DNA of 64,000 nt, taken from contig NZ_CP054301.1 of assembly GCF_013372285.1 (NCBI RefSeq), positions 1 through 64,000 on the forward strand, in the 5' to 3' direction. The stretch is from Marinomonas primoryensis. GTDB lineage: Bacteria; Pseudomonadota; Gammaproteobacteria; Pseudomonadales; Marinomonadaceae. The notes below the pieces were generated by a model. The model saw only the letters and a list, made by a program, of their open reading frames with translations, made no database searches and was not told where the DNA came from. Numbering within the stretch: position 1 is the stretch's first letter; each line of letters starts with the position of its first letter. The position numbers and the translations under genes were made by a program. Below are positions 37,917 to 47,009 of this stretch, one piece after another.

Positions 37917-37946
37917 AACAAAAAATCAGGCCAAAGCCTGATTTTT
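37917..37946 (-). terminator. Terminator-like hairpin between def and fmt
   Basis: A perfect 11-bp stem AAAAATCAGGC / GCCTGATTTTT with a CAAA loop and a run of six T on the minus strand, ending about 12 bases upstream of the fmt start. Read by polymerase coming from def it is a standard intrinsic terminator. Confidence 0.8.
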
Positions 37947-38008
37947 AAAATACTTGTATCAATGATCTAGACGTTCAAAAGGTCTAATCGTGCCTAAAGC
38001 CGGATTGC

Positions 38009-38524
38009 TTAACCTTCTTTTAGGGCTAACTTATGGGCTTTTTCAAGTTTGCTTTTGATGCGATTACGCTTCAACGGCGATAAATAATCCACCATCAACT
38101 TGCCATCAAGATGGTCCACTTCATGCTGTACACAAACGGCCATCAACTCATCCACTTCCATTTCAAAGGGGTTGCCATGGCGATCAAGCGCCTTGACTCT
38201 GACTTTGGCTGCACGGTAAAGATGTTCATAGAACCCGGGGACAGACAAACAGCCTTCTTGAAATTCGTTAGGCTCATCGTCCAATACGTCAAATTCTGGG
38301 TTTATAAAAACGATCGGCGCGTTGCGTTCTTCGGAGAAGTCCATCACGACAAGGCGGTGATGGTAATCCACTTGCGTTGCGGCTAAGCCCAAACCACTCT
38401 CGTCATACATGGTATCTAACATGTCGTCGATTTTAGTTTGCAGCGCGTCAGTGAACTGGGTAATTGGCTTCGCAATTTTGCGTAAGCGTTTATCTGGGTA
38501 TTCAAGTACGGTTAATACAGTCAT
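38009..38524 (-). CDS. def: Peptide deformylase
   Basis: A 171-aa metalloenzyme removing the N-formyl group from nascent proteins. Its three motifs are intact: [17 protein letters not shown] and QHEVDHLDG. The open frame extends 20 codons further upstream, but Def proteins start MxVLxxLxYPDxRL, and ATG 38524 gives exactly [14 protein letters not shown] with GGAAAAG upstream. It is divergent from dprA. Confidence 0.96.
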   Translation of the reverse strand: MTVLTVLEYPDKRLRKIAKPITQFTDALQTKIDDMLDTMYDESGLGLAATQVDYHHRLVVMDFSEERNAPIVFINPEFDVLDDEPNEFQEGCLSVPGFYEHLYRAAKVRVKALDRHGNPFEMEVDELMAVCVQHEVDHLDGKLMVDYLSPLKRNRIKSKLEKAHKLALKEG

Positions 38525-38785
38525 GATCTTTTCCACGATGTGTCTTTGTTCATGAGTGGAGACGCTCTCTCCAACTCTTTTCATTCTGTCTATTGTAACG
38601 CAACTCTGTCTATTGAGCAGTCTTCTCGTGGCGGTTTTTTGGTCAATATGATTGAATGGCCTCCATAGTCACAGTCTATTTAGGCTTGGATTGATATTTT
38701 AAGTAAAGCGTTGGGCAAGGAAAGCCCAGATTTTAATGAGGCGATTACCGTCTCGTCATCCGGATAAGCAAGGAAGCGTTTTGTT

Positions 38786-40045
38786 ATGGATACACCTTAT
38801 GCTGCAGGTCTAACTCAAACCGATTGGTTATGCCTTAGTTTTTTATCGGGTATTGGCCCTGCTCGACTATCTCGCCTTTATACCTATCTAACGCAACTCC
38901 ACTCAGATACATCACAGGATCAAACGAAAACAGCATCGCTTTTTGAAACAGATAGCAATTCCCCCGACATCATTTCGTACGATATATTGCGAGCGCTAAA
39001 ATGGCCTGAGGTAACAGCGCGTCAGGCAATGGATTACCTATCCACGGGCACATTAACGGAGGAGCAAGTCATCAAGCGCGATCAATCATTGTCGTGGTTA
39101 ATGGAGCCCCATCATTTCTTAGTGCTGCAAGAAGATCTATTTTACCCCAGTGAATTGAAAGAGATTAGCGTGGCGCCTGCTTTTTTGTATGTTGAAGGTC
39201 ATCGAAATGCTTTGGCTTTGCCTAAAATCGGCATTGTTGGGGCGCGAAAATGCACTCGCCATGGACGGGATATAACCTTTCAGCTGGCCGAACAATTGGC
39301 GTCTCATGGCATTTGTGTGGTCAGCGGTGGTGCCATTGGCATTGACACCGCTGCACATCAAGGCGCTTTGCAGGGTAAAGCAACTCCAACCATAGGCGTT
39401 ATGGGGACCGGTTTATTGCACCGTTATCCAACTCAAAATACCGCATTGTTTGAACAGATTGTAGAACAAGGTGGTGCTTTGATTAGTGAATACCCACTAA
39501 CGACAAGTCCGCGCCCTCACCTCTTCCCGCCACGAAATCGAATCATCAGTGGTTTGAGTATGGGCGTGCTGGTCGCTGAGGCATCAATTAAAAGCGGATC
39601 ATTGATCAGTGCCAGTTATGCCGTGCAGCAAAATCGAGATGTGTTTGCTTTGCCTGGCCGTTTGTCAGATAAACAGTCGGAGGGTTGCCATCAGCTTCTT
39701 CGACAAGGTGCAACCTTGGTTCGTAATGTCGACGATATTCTTGAGGAGTGCTCTGCAACGTCGTTGATATTTGAAAATACTGCCGTGGCACAAAATAAAG
39801 CGGCAGAGCGAACTGTCGGTCACGGAAGAACGTCGCTTCACGGATCATTTCATCAAATACCTGAGTCAGCATCTGAAGGCGCAAAGACGTTAGCGATAGC
39901 ATTGGAAAAAGAAGCAACGGCAATGGATTTTGATGCCTTAATACGTTTTACACAAATGAGCGCTGGCATGATGATGCAGGCGTTAATGGAACTGGAACTG
40001 TCTGGGTGTATTGAGAATCGTGAAGGGCTTTATGGGCGTTGCTGA
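38786..40045 (+). CDS. dprA: DNA-processing protein DprA (Smf)
   Basis: A 419-aa Rossmann-fold protein that loads RecA onto incoming single-stranded DNA in natural transformation. The core motifs GIVGARKCTRHG, SGGAIGIDTAAHQGAL and FPPRNRIISGLS are present, with a C-terminal winged-helix domain (DFDALIRFTQMSAGMMMQALMELELSGCI). GGAAG precedes ATG. Position next to def is conserved in Pseudomonas relatives, where a LysM-domain gene lies between; that gene is missing here. Does not by itself prove competence. Confidence 0.95.
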   Translation: MDTPYAAGLTQTDWLCLSFLSGIGPARLSRLYTYLTQLHSDTSQDQTKTASLFETDSNSPDIISYDILRALKWPEVTARQAMDYLSTGTLTEEQVIKRDQSLSWLMEPHHFLVLQEDLFYPSELKEISVAPAFLYVEGHRNALALPKIGIVGARKCTRHGRDITFQLAEQLASHGICVVSGGAIGIDTAAHQGALQGKATPTIGVMGTGLLHRYPTQNTALFEQIVEQGGALISEYPLTTSPRPHLFPPRNRIISGLSMGVLVAEASIKSGSLISASYAVQQNRDVFALPGRLSDKQSEGCHQLLRQGATLVRNVDDILEECSATSLIFENTAVAQNKAAERTVGHGRTSLHGSFHQIPESASEGAKTLAIALEKEATAMDFDALIRFTQMSAGMMMQALMELELSGCIENREGLYGRC

Positions 40046-40075
40046 TTTTATTGTCTAAAACCCCATGTGGTTAAT

Positions 40076-40110
40076 AAAAAGAGACGCTAAGCAGGCGCCT
40101 CTTTTTTATT
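40076..40110. terminator. Terminator between dprA and hslR
   Basis: Arms AAAAAGAGACGC and GCGCCTCTTTTT pair with one mismatch, followed by further T residues. It lies between convergent genes and may serve both. Confidence 0.8.
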
Positions 40111-40116
40111 TTTAGG

Positions 40117-40536
40117 CTAGTCAGAACCACTAAATATATCGTGCTTTAGCTGCTTAATATCACGACGCTCTTTTTTATTTGGCTTATGGTCCGTCATGAT
40201 TCGACCACCGAAGGATTTGTTTTCGAGCGCGCGCTTTTCTCGTTTCTTAATTGACTCGGCGGTTTCTTCATACAAGAGTTGTGCTTCTGGCGCGCCACGA
40301 CGCTGTCCGCTAATGGCTATGATTTTTAGTACCTTTTCATCCCAGCCAGCTCGTATACCAATCAAGGCTCCGACTTCGACATTGCGACTGGCTTTCCCTT
40401 TGCTGCCGTTATAGGACACCTTGCCACCATCAATGGCTTCTTTGCAAAGTGAGCGAGTTTTATAAAAACGTGCGGCCCAAAGCCACTTATCTAAACGAAC
40501 GGCTTGTGGTGCCGACTGCTTTTCTGGTTTACTCAT
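40117..40536 (-). CDS. hslR: Ribosome-associated heat shock protein Hsp15
   Basis: A 139-aa S4-domain RNA-binding protein. RLDKWLWAARFYKTRSLCKEAIDGGKVSYNG is the S4 fold characteristic of HslR, and the C-terminus is rich in basic residues (KPNKKERRDIKQLKHD). Hsp15 rescues stalled 50S subunits carrying nascent chains. The ribosome site is weak. It is divergent from cysQ. Confidence 0.93.
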   Translation of the reverse strand: MSKPEKQSAPQAVRLDKWLWAARFYKTRSLCKEAIDGGKVSYNGSKGKASRNVEVGALIGIRAGWDEKVLKIIAISGQRRGAPEAQLLYEETAESIKKREKRALENKSFGGRIMTDHKPNKKERRDIKQLKHDIFSGSD

Positions 40537-40580
40537 AAAGAATGCGTTGACCCTATTCTGTTGTCATATTTGAGGCTGTT

Positions 40581-41420
40581 ATGCAGGACATTAGTAAACA
40601 CCCAATTTTCCAAGCTCTTCAAAAAATAATACACGATGCCGCCGATGTGATCATGGACATTTATCAACGTGCCGATTTGGGTATTGAGCAAAAACTGGAT
40701 GATAGTCCAGTGACGGCTGCCGACCTAGCTGCACACAAAGTGATTCTAGCAGGTTTGCAGGCGCTTACACCGGATATTCCAGTCTTGTCCGAAGAAGGCG
40801 TCGTTTCGTTCGAGGAGCGCTCTGGATGGCCCATGTTATGGATTGTCGACCCATTGGATGGCACCAAAGAATTTATTAAGCGAAATGGTGAGTTCAGCAT
40901 CAACATAGCTTTGGTCGAAAATGGCGTTCCTATTTTAGGTGTTGTTTACCTACCAACCACGAGCGAAGGGTATGTCGGTGTTACCGAATCGTGGAAAGGC
41001 TTACCGGTTGGTGCGTTCAAATGGCAAGGCAATGAATTTGAAAGCATTAAACTTCGCGATCCGCGTGATCCGATTATCGTGATGACAAGCCGTAGCCATG
41101 GCCCTGCTCTACCCGCCGATCTAAAAGCAACGTTAAAGTTGGCTTATGAGCAAGTTAGAGAGTTACCCAAGGGCAGTTCAATAAAAGGCTGTCGAATAGC
41201 AGAAGGTATTGCAGATTTACACTTACGTCGTGGTCCGACCAGTGAGTGGGATACCGCCGCACAACAAGCGATTATCGAAGCGGCTGGCGGCATGCTTGTT
41301 ACGCCAACGGGACAACCGTTTCGCTACAATCAACGTAAAACATTACTTAACGGACACTTCTTTGTCTCTGGGCCTGAACTCGCCCCAAGCGTTATTGACT
41401 GGTATAAAAAACAAGACTAA
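40581..41420 (+). CDS. cysQ: 3'(2'),5'-bisphosphate nucleotidase CysQ
   Basis: A 279-aa Li-sensitive phosphatase of the inositol-monophosphatase fold that dephosphorylates PAP in sulfur metabolism. Metal ligands lie in LSEEG, WIVDPLDGTKEFIKRNGEF and EWDTAAQQAIIEAAGG. GAGGCTGTT precedes ATG. The sequence resembles the shorter CysQ type of E. coli. Its stop codon lies in a hairpin that probably terminates the convergent tetR gene. Confidence 0.94.
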   Translation: MQDISKHPIFQALQKIIHDAADVIMDIYQRADLGIEQKLDDSPVTAADLAAHKVILAGLQALTPDIPVLSEEGVVSFEERSGWPMLWIVDPLDGTKEFIKRNGEFSINIALVENGVPILGVVYLPTTSEGYVGVTESWKGLPVGAFKWQGNEFESIKLRDPRDPIIVMTSRSHGPALPADLKATLKLAYEQVRELPKGSSIKGCRIAEGIADLHLRRGPTSEWDTAAQQAIIEAAGGMLVTPTGQPFRYNQRKTLLNGHFFVSGPELAPSVIDWYKKQD

Positions 41421-41440
41421 GGCGATTGGCTTAGTCTTGT
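41405..41440 (-). terminator. Terminator of the minus-strand tetR gene, overlapping the cysQ 3' end
   Basis: The arms ACAAGACTAA and TTAGTCTTGT form a perfect stem. On the minus strand it is followed by TTTTTT-rich sequence; on the plus strand the tail is weak. The left arm includes the cysQ stop codon. Confidence 0.7.
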
Positions 41441-41477
41441 TACCCTTCTCTTTTCCTTTCAGTACTCACTCATCTTT

Positions 41478-41493
41478 TGTGTCACGTGAAACA
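41478..41493. promoter_or_regulatory. parS-like ParB-binding site 3
   Basis: TGTGTCACGTGAAACA matches parS at 15 of 16 positions. It is intergenic, between cysQ and the tetR 3' end. Confidence 0.8.
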
Positions 41494-41508
41494 ATTTAAC
41501 CTATGCAC

Positions 41509-42102
41509 TTAACTTTCCCTAGTATTTAAACCACTGTTTAGACGCTTAACAATGCGTTCTTGAGCGCGTTTTAAGAAATCATTTTGCAGTGGCTGAGTGA
41601 AGGATCTGGCGATGGCGACAGTTCCCACTAAAGACACCACGGTTTCTTCCGCTAACGCATTGGCGTCTTGGCTACCGCGTTTTTTCAAAATTCCCGCAAG
41701 GCGTTCGACTAAACTGTCGAAGCAAGCTTGATAGGCTTGGCGAACCTTTTCTTCTGTGTGTGCGGCGTCCGTCACTAAAAATTCCAATGGAGACGGGTGT
41801 TCTTTATCGCTTTTACTCCAGCTCAAATAACGCGAGACGAGCGCTTTTAAATGCGTTTCTTTGTTCTCGGTTTGCTTGTCATCGCGAGCCCAAAAAGCAT
41901 GTGACGTAGCGAATTGCATCGCGGCTTCGTACAAACTGCTTTTCGCTGAAAAATGCGCGTAGAACGCCCCGTGAGTCATGTTGGCTTTTTTCATGATCTG
42001 TGTGAGCGTGACGCGATCAAAACCGTGCGAGCAGAACAACTTAGCCGCGGCTTGTAAGATACGCTGGCGAGTCTGTTCTTTGTGCTTTGGTGTGTAAGGC
42101 AT
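41509..42102 (-). CDS. TetR/AcrR-family transcriptional regulator
   Basis: A 197-aa regulator starting MPYTPKHKEQTRQRILQAA; the helix-turn-helix is VTLTQIMKKANMTHGAFYAHF. The frame stays open 26 codons upstream, but AGGAG 7 bases before ATG 42102 decides the start. The ribosome site is enclosed in the palindrome GTTTAGTCTCCTAAAC (42103-42118), a good candidate for an autoregulatory operator. It is divergent from the fabF-like gene and probably controls it. Confidence 0.88.
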   Translation of the reverse strand: MPYTPKHKEQTRQRILQAAAKLFCSHGFDRVTLTQIMKKANMTHGAFYAHFSAKSSLYEAAMQFATSHAFWARDDKQTENKETHLKALVSRYLSWSKSDKEHPSPLEFLVTDAAHTEEKVRQAYQACFDSLVERLAGILKKRGSQDANALAEETVVSLVGTVAIARSFTQPLQNDFLKRAQERIVKRLNSGLNTRES

Positions 42103-42118
42103 GTTTAGTCTCCTAAAC
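42103..42118. promoter_or_regulatory. Palindromic operator candidate covering the tetR ribosome site
   Basis: GTTTAGTCTCCTAAAC has two perfect 6-bp arms around TCTC, immediately upstream of the tetR start codon and inside the divergent tetR/fabF-like control region. Confidence 0.55.
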
Positions 42119-42265
42119 GTAATCTTTGTCTGTCGATTAATAATCTTCGAGCGACCCCTTTCTTTAATGACATTGTACAAGGGGATTTTAATATTATCTT
42201 GATCATATATAGACTCACTCTAGCATGGGGACTTTCTTTCTGCAGAAACTTAAGAGGGTTTTCTC

Positions 42266-43534
42266 ATGTCGCTTAAAGACCGAATTGTTATTACAGGAAT
42301 GGGTTTGGTGTCGCCACTAGGTTTGGGCGTAGCATCGGTTTGGGATCGATTGATACGAGGTGAGTCCGGTATTCGATTATTACCAACCACACTGTCCGAT
42401 GGTTTGAACACACACATTGCTGGACAAGTGCCAAGTCACACGGAGCAGGACAATGGTTTGAATGAATCGGACTATCTGTCACCAAAAGATCGTAAGCGTG
42501 TAGATCTGTTTACATTATTCGCTTTGGCGGCGGCCGAAGAAGCCCTAACCCAAGCGAACTGGCAACCAACAACAGAAGAAGATCAGCAAGCAACGGCGAC
42601 CATTATCGCAACAGGTATCGGTGGATTACCAACCATCACCCATGCGCAATCGGTATTAACCAATCAAGGCGCGCGTCGATTATCGCCTTTCACTGTGCCA
42701 GCGTTTCTTGCCAACCTCGCGGCAGGGAATGTATCGATCAAATATGGTTTTAAAGGACCGATTGGTACACCGGTGACAGCGTGTGCTGCGGGCGTACAAG
42801 CGATTGGTGATGCGATGCGTCTGTTGCGTACGGGTGAGGCGAAAGTTGCCTTGGCTGGCGGTACAGAAGCTTGTATCGATCCATTGTCTCTGGCAGGATT
42901 TGGTGCGTTGAAAGCGCTTTCTACTCGTAACGATGATCCTACAAAAGCGTCTCGTCCGTTTGATAAAGACCGTGAAGGGTTTGTGATGGGCGAAGGTGCG
43001 GGTTTAGTCGTACTGGAAACCCTCGAACATGCGTTAGCGAGAGGCGCGAAGCCCTTGGTGGAAATCGTTGGTTACGGTACCAGTGCGGACGCTTATCATC
43101 TAACTTCTGGTCCAGAAAACGGCGAAGGCGCGGCGCGCGCGATGCAAACGGCGCTGACCATGGCGGGAATTACCGCCGATAAAATTGGCTACGTGAATGC
43201 GCATGCAACGTCGACACCCGTGGGCGATCGCGGTGAGATCAATGCATTGCGTCGAGTCTTTGGTGAAAACGTCACTGCCGTGGCGATCTCGTCGACGAAA
43301 TCGGCCACCGGTCATTTGCTCGGCGCCGCGGGTGGTGTGGAAGCTATTTTTAGTGCTCAGGCGCTGAGATCCGGTGTTTTACCGCCGACATTGAACCTAG
43401 AGCAACCAGAAGACAGTATGGCGGACTTGGATCTTATCCCATTGGTTTCACGTGAAAAAAACGTCGAGTACGTGTTGTGTAATGGCTTTGGTTTTGGTGG
43501 CGTAAACGCGGCGCTGATACTCAAACGTTACTAG
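42266..43534 (+). CDS. Beta-ketoacyl-ACP synthase, FabF-like
   Basis: A 422-aa KAS II-type condensing enzyme. The Cys-His-His triad is complete: C173 in VTACAAGVQA, His in NAHATSTPVGD and His in SATGHLLGAAGG. It would elongate acyl-ACP by two carbons from malonyl-ACP. It is isolated from any fab cluster and paired with a divergent TetR gene, so it is probably an extra, inducible fabF rather than the housekeeping copy. A GAGGG site precedes ATG. A parS-like sequence lies at its 3' end. Confidence 0.9.
   Translation: MSLKDRIVITGMGLVSPLGLGVASVWDRLIRGESGIRLLPTTLSDGLNTHIAGQVPSHTEQDNGLNESDYLSPKDRKRVDLFTLFALAAAEEALTQANWQPTTEEDQQATATIIATGIGGLPTITHAQSVLTNQGARRLSPFTVPAFLANLAAGNVSIKYGFKGPIGTPVTACAAGVQAIGDAMRLLRTGEAKVALAGGTEACIDPLSLAGFGALKALSTRNDDPTKASRPFDKDREGFVMGEGAGLVVLETLEHALARGAKPLVEIVGYGTSADAYHLTSGPENGEGAARAMQTALTMAGITADKIGYVNAHATSTPVGDRGEINALRRVFGENVTAVAISSTKSATGHLLGAAGGVEAIFSAQALRSGVLPPTLNLEQPEDSMADLDLIPLVSREKNVEYVLCNGFGFGGVNAALILKRY
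43444..43459. promoter_or_regulatory. parS-like ParB-binding site 4 (weaker)
   Basis: GGTTTCACGTGAAAAA matches parS at 14 of 16 positions with the central TTTCACGTGAAA intact. It is within the fabF-like coding sequence. Confidence 0.55.
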
Positions 43535-43575
43535 GCTTTAGAGAAATTCTAGATAGAAACACAAAGCAAAGAACG

Positions 43576-43607
43576 AAAAAAGGCGACTCACTGAGTCGCC
43601 TTTTTTA
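43576..43607. terminator. Bidirectional terminator between fabF-like gene and dctM
   Basis: The arms AAAAAAGGCGACTCA and TGAGTCGCCTTTTTT are complementary around a single base, so the realistic loop is TCACTGA on a 7-bp GC-rich stem with A/T flanks on both sides. Confidence 0.9.
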
Positions 43608-43623
43608 TGACCGTAATGTTTAT

Positions 43624-44946
43624 TTAGCCATCCATTAGTTTGTTCGGCAACCAGGTCACCAGCTCTGGGAACATCATGACGATGATCAGAACCAGCAGTT
43701 TTAACAGAACAAAAGGCAGGATGGATTTGTAAATATCCAACATGGTAATGCCCGGCGGTGCGATGCCTTTTAGATAAAACAAGGCAAAACCATATGGCGG
43801 CGTTTGCACGGCAATCTCGATGTTCAAGATCATCAAAATACCAAACCAAATCGGATCGTAACCCAACGAAACGGCAATCGGTGTGAAGATGGGTGCACAC
43901 ATTAGAACGATGATGAATTCATCAATAATGAAACCAAGCAACAACATGATCAGTTGGAAAAGCATGATCACCATGATCGGCGGTAAGCCTAAATCTTGAG
44001 TAAAACTGGCCACCATGTTTTGAACGCCCATTAACAAATGGAAGTTACTAAACACAGACGCTCCAACGATGATCCACATTGCCACGCTGACAAGTAATGC
44101 CGCCTGCATGCCTGCTTTTTGAACCATACGAGGTTTGAAGCGCTTAAACAGAATCGCAAGAACGATGGCTCCAACAACACCGATCGCACCCGATTCGGTT
44201 GGCGTCGCAATGCCCATGATGATGCTGCCCAAAACGGCAACAATCAAAAGCAAAGACAATAAGCCATCGCGAGCCGTCATGATTTTTTCTTTAACCGTCG
44301 GCTGCACTTCCGGTATTTTGTCCATGGGCGCGCGGCTTGGGTTCAATTTACATGAAATCACCACGTAGGCGATCAGTAGAATGATGGTGATAAGCGCAGG
44401 AATCAAGGCACCAATAAACATACGGCCAACGGAGTTTTGTGTCGATGACGCAAACATGATCATGGGAATGCTTGGCGGAATCAAAATTCCCAAACCGCCA
44501 CCGGCCATGATGACACCCAATGCAAGACGTTTATCGTAACCGCGCTCCAACATAGGACGCAGGGCAATACTGCCCGATGTCATGATGCCAGCACCGATAA
44601 TGCCAACCATCGCACCAATCATAGAACACACCACGATCACGCTGATCGCTAAAGAACCACGTACTCGACCAATCAACATTTGGCTTGCACTGAACATCGC
44701 ATCACCAATGCCTGAGCGTGTTAATAGTTGCCCCATGTAAATGTACAAAGGAATAGCTAATAAGATAAAACTAAAATGCGTGTCTTCTAACGTCGTTGGA
44801 ATCACATTAAAGAGAGCATCTCCCCATGTGACGTATCCAACCGCCATAGCAATACCGCCCAATGCCAAACCGACGGGCGCACCTAAGGCAAAGGTAACTA
44901 AAATACAAAGCAGTAAAACGCCCGTTAGAACTTCAATGCTAATCAT
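43624..44946 (-). CDS. dctM: TRAP transporter large permease (DctM type)
   Basis: A 440-aa membrane protein with about 12 hydrophobic segments, matching TRAP large subunits: GAPVGLALGGIAMAVGY early, GGGLGILIPPSIPMIMFAS in the middle, and IEIAVQTPPYGFALFYLKGIAP near the end. It translocates the substrate with Na+ or H+. Its start overlaps the dctQ-like stop by 8 bases, and GAGGAAACGCCAA precedes ATG. Substrate unknown. Confidence 0.93.
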   Translation of the reverse strand: MISIEVLTGVLLLCILVTFALGAPVGLALGGIAMAVGYVTWGDALFNVIPTTLEDTHFSFILLAIPLYIYMGQLLTRSGIGDAMFSASQMLIGRVRGSLAISVIVVCSMIGAMVGIIGAGIMTSGSIALRPMLERGYDKRLALGVIMAGGGLGILIPPSIPMIMFASSTQNSVGRMFIGALIPALITIILLIAYVVISCKLNPSRAPMDKIPEVQPTVKEKIMTARDGLLSLLLIVAVLGSIIMGIATPTESGAIGVVGAIVLAILFKRFKPRMVQKAGMQAALLVSVAMWIIVGASVFSNFHLLMGVQNMVASFTQDLGLPPIMVIMLFQLIMLLLGFIIDEFIIVLMCAPIFTPIAVSLGYDPIWFGILMILNIEIAVQTPPYGFALFYLKGIAPPGITMLDIYKSILPFVLLKLLVLIIVMMFPELVTWLPNKLMDG

Positions 44947-45496
44947 TTGGCGTTTCCTCTGTGTTTCGTAAAGAATCTGGTAATAAGTTTTTTCCGGTGA
45001 TCAAGTGATAGCACTCTTCTATCCAGTCGCTCGAAAGTTGCAACGCCAACAAAATACTCGCGACGGCCATCATGACCCAATAATGATGCATCTGCGGCGC
45101 CCACTCGCTTTGGCGGCGATAATTGAACTCGATGGCTTCTTCGAATTTACCAATGCTCATTTTGAAAATGATGAGGACAAAGAATATGGCGAGTGTAAAA
45201 GACAGCATGTTGAAGAGGTTGCGTACTCGAGGAGACACTTTGTTGTAAAGAATATCGACGTTAATATGAGCGCGTTGCTGTTGAGCGTAAGCTCCACCTA
45301 ATGCAGCGATGTAGCCAAACAAAAACAAAGAAAGGTCATAGGCCCAAATGGTAGGCTTATTTAAGAAATAGCGAGAAAAAACCTCAAAAGCGACGACAAA
45401 AGCTAAAACCGGCATGAGAAAAGAAACAGATTTACCAATAAAGCTCACCAAGGCATGGATTGCTAAACAGTAACGCCTGATAACGGTTTCTATCAT
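44939..45496 (-). CDS. dctQ: TRAP transporter small permease (DctQ type)
   Basis: A 185-aa membrane protein with four predicted hydrophobic helices and the DctQ features FSRYFLNKPTIWAYDLSLFLFGY and AQQQRAHINVDILY. It stabilises the large permease. It sits between the binding-protein gene (87 bases upstream) and dctM (8-base overlap), the standard P-Q-M order. Confidence 0.92.
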   Translation of the reverse strand: MIETVIRRYCLAIHALVSFIGKSVSFLMPVLAFVVAFEVFSRYFLNKPTIWAYDLSLFLFGYIAALGGAYAQQQRAHINVDILYNKVSPRVRNLFNMLSFTLAIFFVLIIFKMSIGKFEEAIEFNYRRQSEWAPQMHHYWVMMAVASILLALQLSSDWIEECYHLITGKNLLPDSLRNTEETPND

Positions 45497-45583
45497 TTTT
45501 TTTACCTTTTAAGGTGGGTGGAAAAAGAAAAGGAGATCAAGTGCGAACATGATCCCCTTTTCTTATCGCTCTACAGACCGATA

Positions 45584-46609
45584 TTAGTTTGCTTCTTTAC
45601 GAAGAATATCGATCAGCTCTTTGCTGTATTTGTCAGCGGCAGAGTATTCATCCCAAAGACCTGCGCCTGCTTTGGCCCACGCTGCTTTGTCAGCATCACT
45701 AGGAGCCGCACTCCACTGAAGGCCTTTTGTTTCCATTTCAGCAACGGCTTGAGATTCCCACAATTTAGACTTTGTCATTTGCTCACGAGCATGAACGGTC
45801 GTCGCGGCAGAAACGATCGCTTGAAGATCAGGCGTTAGTTTTTTCCATGCGCTGCGATTTACAATAATAGGTAACACTTGAGCGCCTGCTAGAGGAAGTG
45901 GGTACATGTATTTCGCGACTTCAACATGGTTACCATCGCGGTGATCAATCATGTTAGAACCAATAGAACCGTCGATTACGCCAGTAGAAAGACTGGTGTA
46001 AATTTCAGACCATGCAAGGGACACGGGTGATGCACCAAGATTGCGTAGGAATTTTCCGTACGCGCCTGGCGCACGGATTTTCAAACCTTTGAAATCTTCA
46101 ATCGAATTGATAGAGTCTTTCGTAATAACGTAAACAGATGGCTGAATGTACGGGTCAAGCCATACTAGACCTTGTTCGCCATAGGCTTTTTTCAGAATCG
46201 GCGCCCAGCCTTTTTCTTGGAAAAGCGTGGTTAGTTCAGCGGCATCGCTGGTGCCACCTGGTAGACCAATTTCAACCAAGCCTGCAGGAAGTTCACCAGC
46301 GTGCATAGATTGGAAAGGTGCGCCCATGGTAATTAGGCCTGTTTTTACGGCACCCAAAATGCCAGAAGTACCCACACCTTCACCAGAATACAATACTTGC
46401 ACTTTGATTCGGCCATTGGACATAGTCTCGATGTTTTTTGCCAATCCTTCGTACACTGCGCCATACGCTGTGCCACGACCGTATAGGTTAGCGAAGCGCC
46501 AGTTATAGTCAGCAGCATGCGCAGTAGAAGCGACAGCGCCTAGACCTAGCGTGACAGCCAAAGAACTCGCAACCAATCGTTTTTTTACTTTTAGTATCGC
46601 TTTAATCAT
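45584..46609 (-). CDS. dctP: TRAP transporter periplasmic substrate-binding protein (DctP family)
   Basis: A 341-aa secreted protein. The frame is open to 46702, but the signal peptide MIKAILKVKKRLVASSLAVT... ending AHA-ADYNW starts at the ATG near 46609 with GGGGT upstream, so the shorter form is chosen. The conserved LKIRAPGAYGKFLRNLGASPV contains the Arg that salt-bridges carboxylate ligands in DctP proteins, so an organic acid is expected. Which acid cannot be told. It begins the dctPQM operon. Confidence 0.9.
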   Translation of the reverse strand: MIKAILKVKKRLVASSLAVTLGLGAVASTAHAADYNWRFANLYGRGTAYGAVYEGLAKNIETMSNGRIKVQVLYSGEGVGTSGILGAVKTGLITMGAPFQSMHAGELPAGLVEIGLPGGTSDAAELTTLFQEKGWAPILKKAYGEQGLVWLDPYIQPSVYVITKDSINSIEDFKGLKIRAPGAYGKFLRNLGASPVSLAWSEIYTSLSTGVIDGSIGSNMIDHRDGNHVEVAKYMYPLPLAGAQVLPIIVNRSAWKKLTPDLQAIVSAATTVHAREQMTKSKLWESQAVAEMETKGLQWSAAPSDADKAAWAKAGAGLWDEYSAADKYSKELIDILRKEAN

Positions 46610-47009
46610 TGAGTTACCCCGAGAGAAAAAGTGCATGAAAATATCACATCCTGTGATGGTGTGAAGTCGTGTATTCGATACTTTCAAAAAGCCAACGTGC
46701 ATTAAAGCGCGTAAAACCTATCTAAAGTTTTGTCAGCACCAAACAATCAAAAAGGGCAAAAACCTTATAAATCAGTGAACTAACGCATAGACGACGCACA
46801 AAAACGATACGTCATGTTCTATTTTGGTGCAATCCATAGATTAGGTGATCACATCAATAAGGTGAATAATATTGATCTATCGTGTTGAAAACGTGCATTA
46901 TTTTTGCTTTTTTCAATGCAGGAATAAGCGGTTTGAAGGAGGGGGATTATTCGCACCAAATTAGGGCTCTCTAAAGAATCAGACAAGCCCTAAATTGGGA
47001 GTGGATCCG
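46610..47009. other. Intergenic region MCP-dctP
   Basis: Contains the dctP promoter region on the minus strand, an inverted pair ATCAAT/ATTGAT at about 46851-46874 that could be an operator, and a hairpin TTAGGGCT/AGCCCTAA at 46961-46993, beyond the chemoreceptor stop, that may weakly terminate it. No gene recognised. Confidence 0.45.

Noticed and set aside
43538..43900. Minus-strand 120-codon frame overlapping the 3' part of dctM
   Set aside because: It is out of frame with the well-supported dctM gene and lacks family features.
46610..47009. Sigma-54 promoter for the TRAP operon
   Set aside because: No GG-N10-GC element with proper flanks was found on the minus strand.
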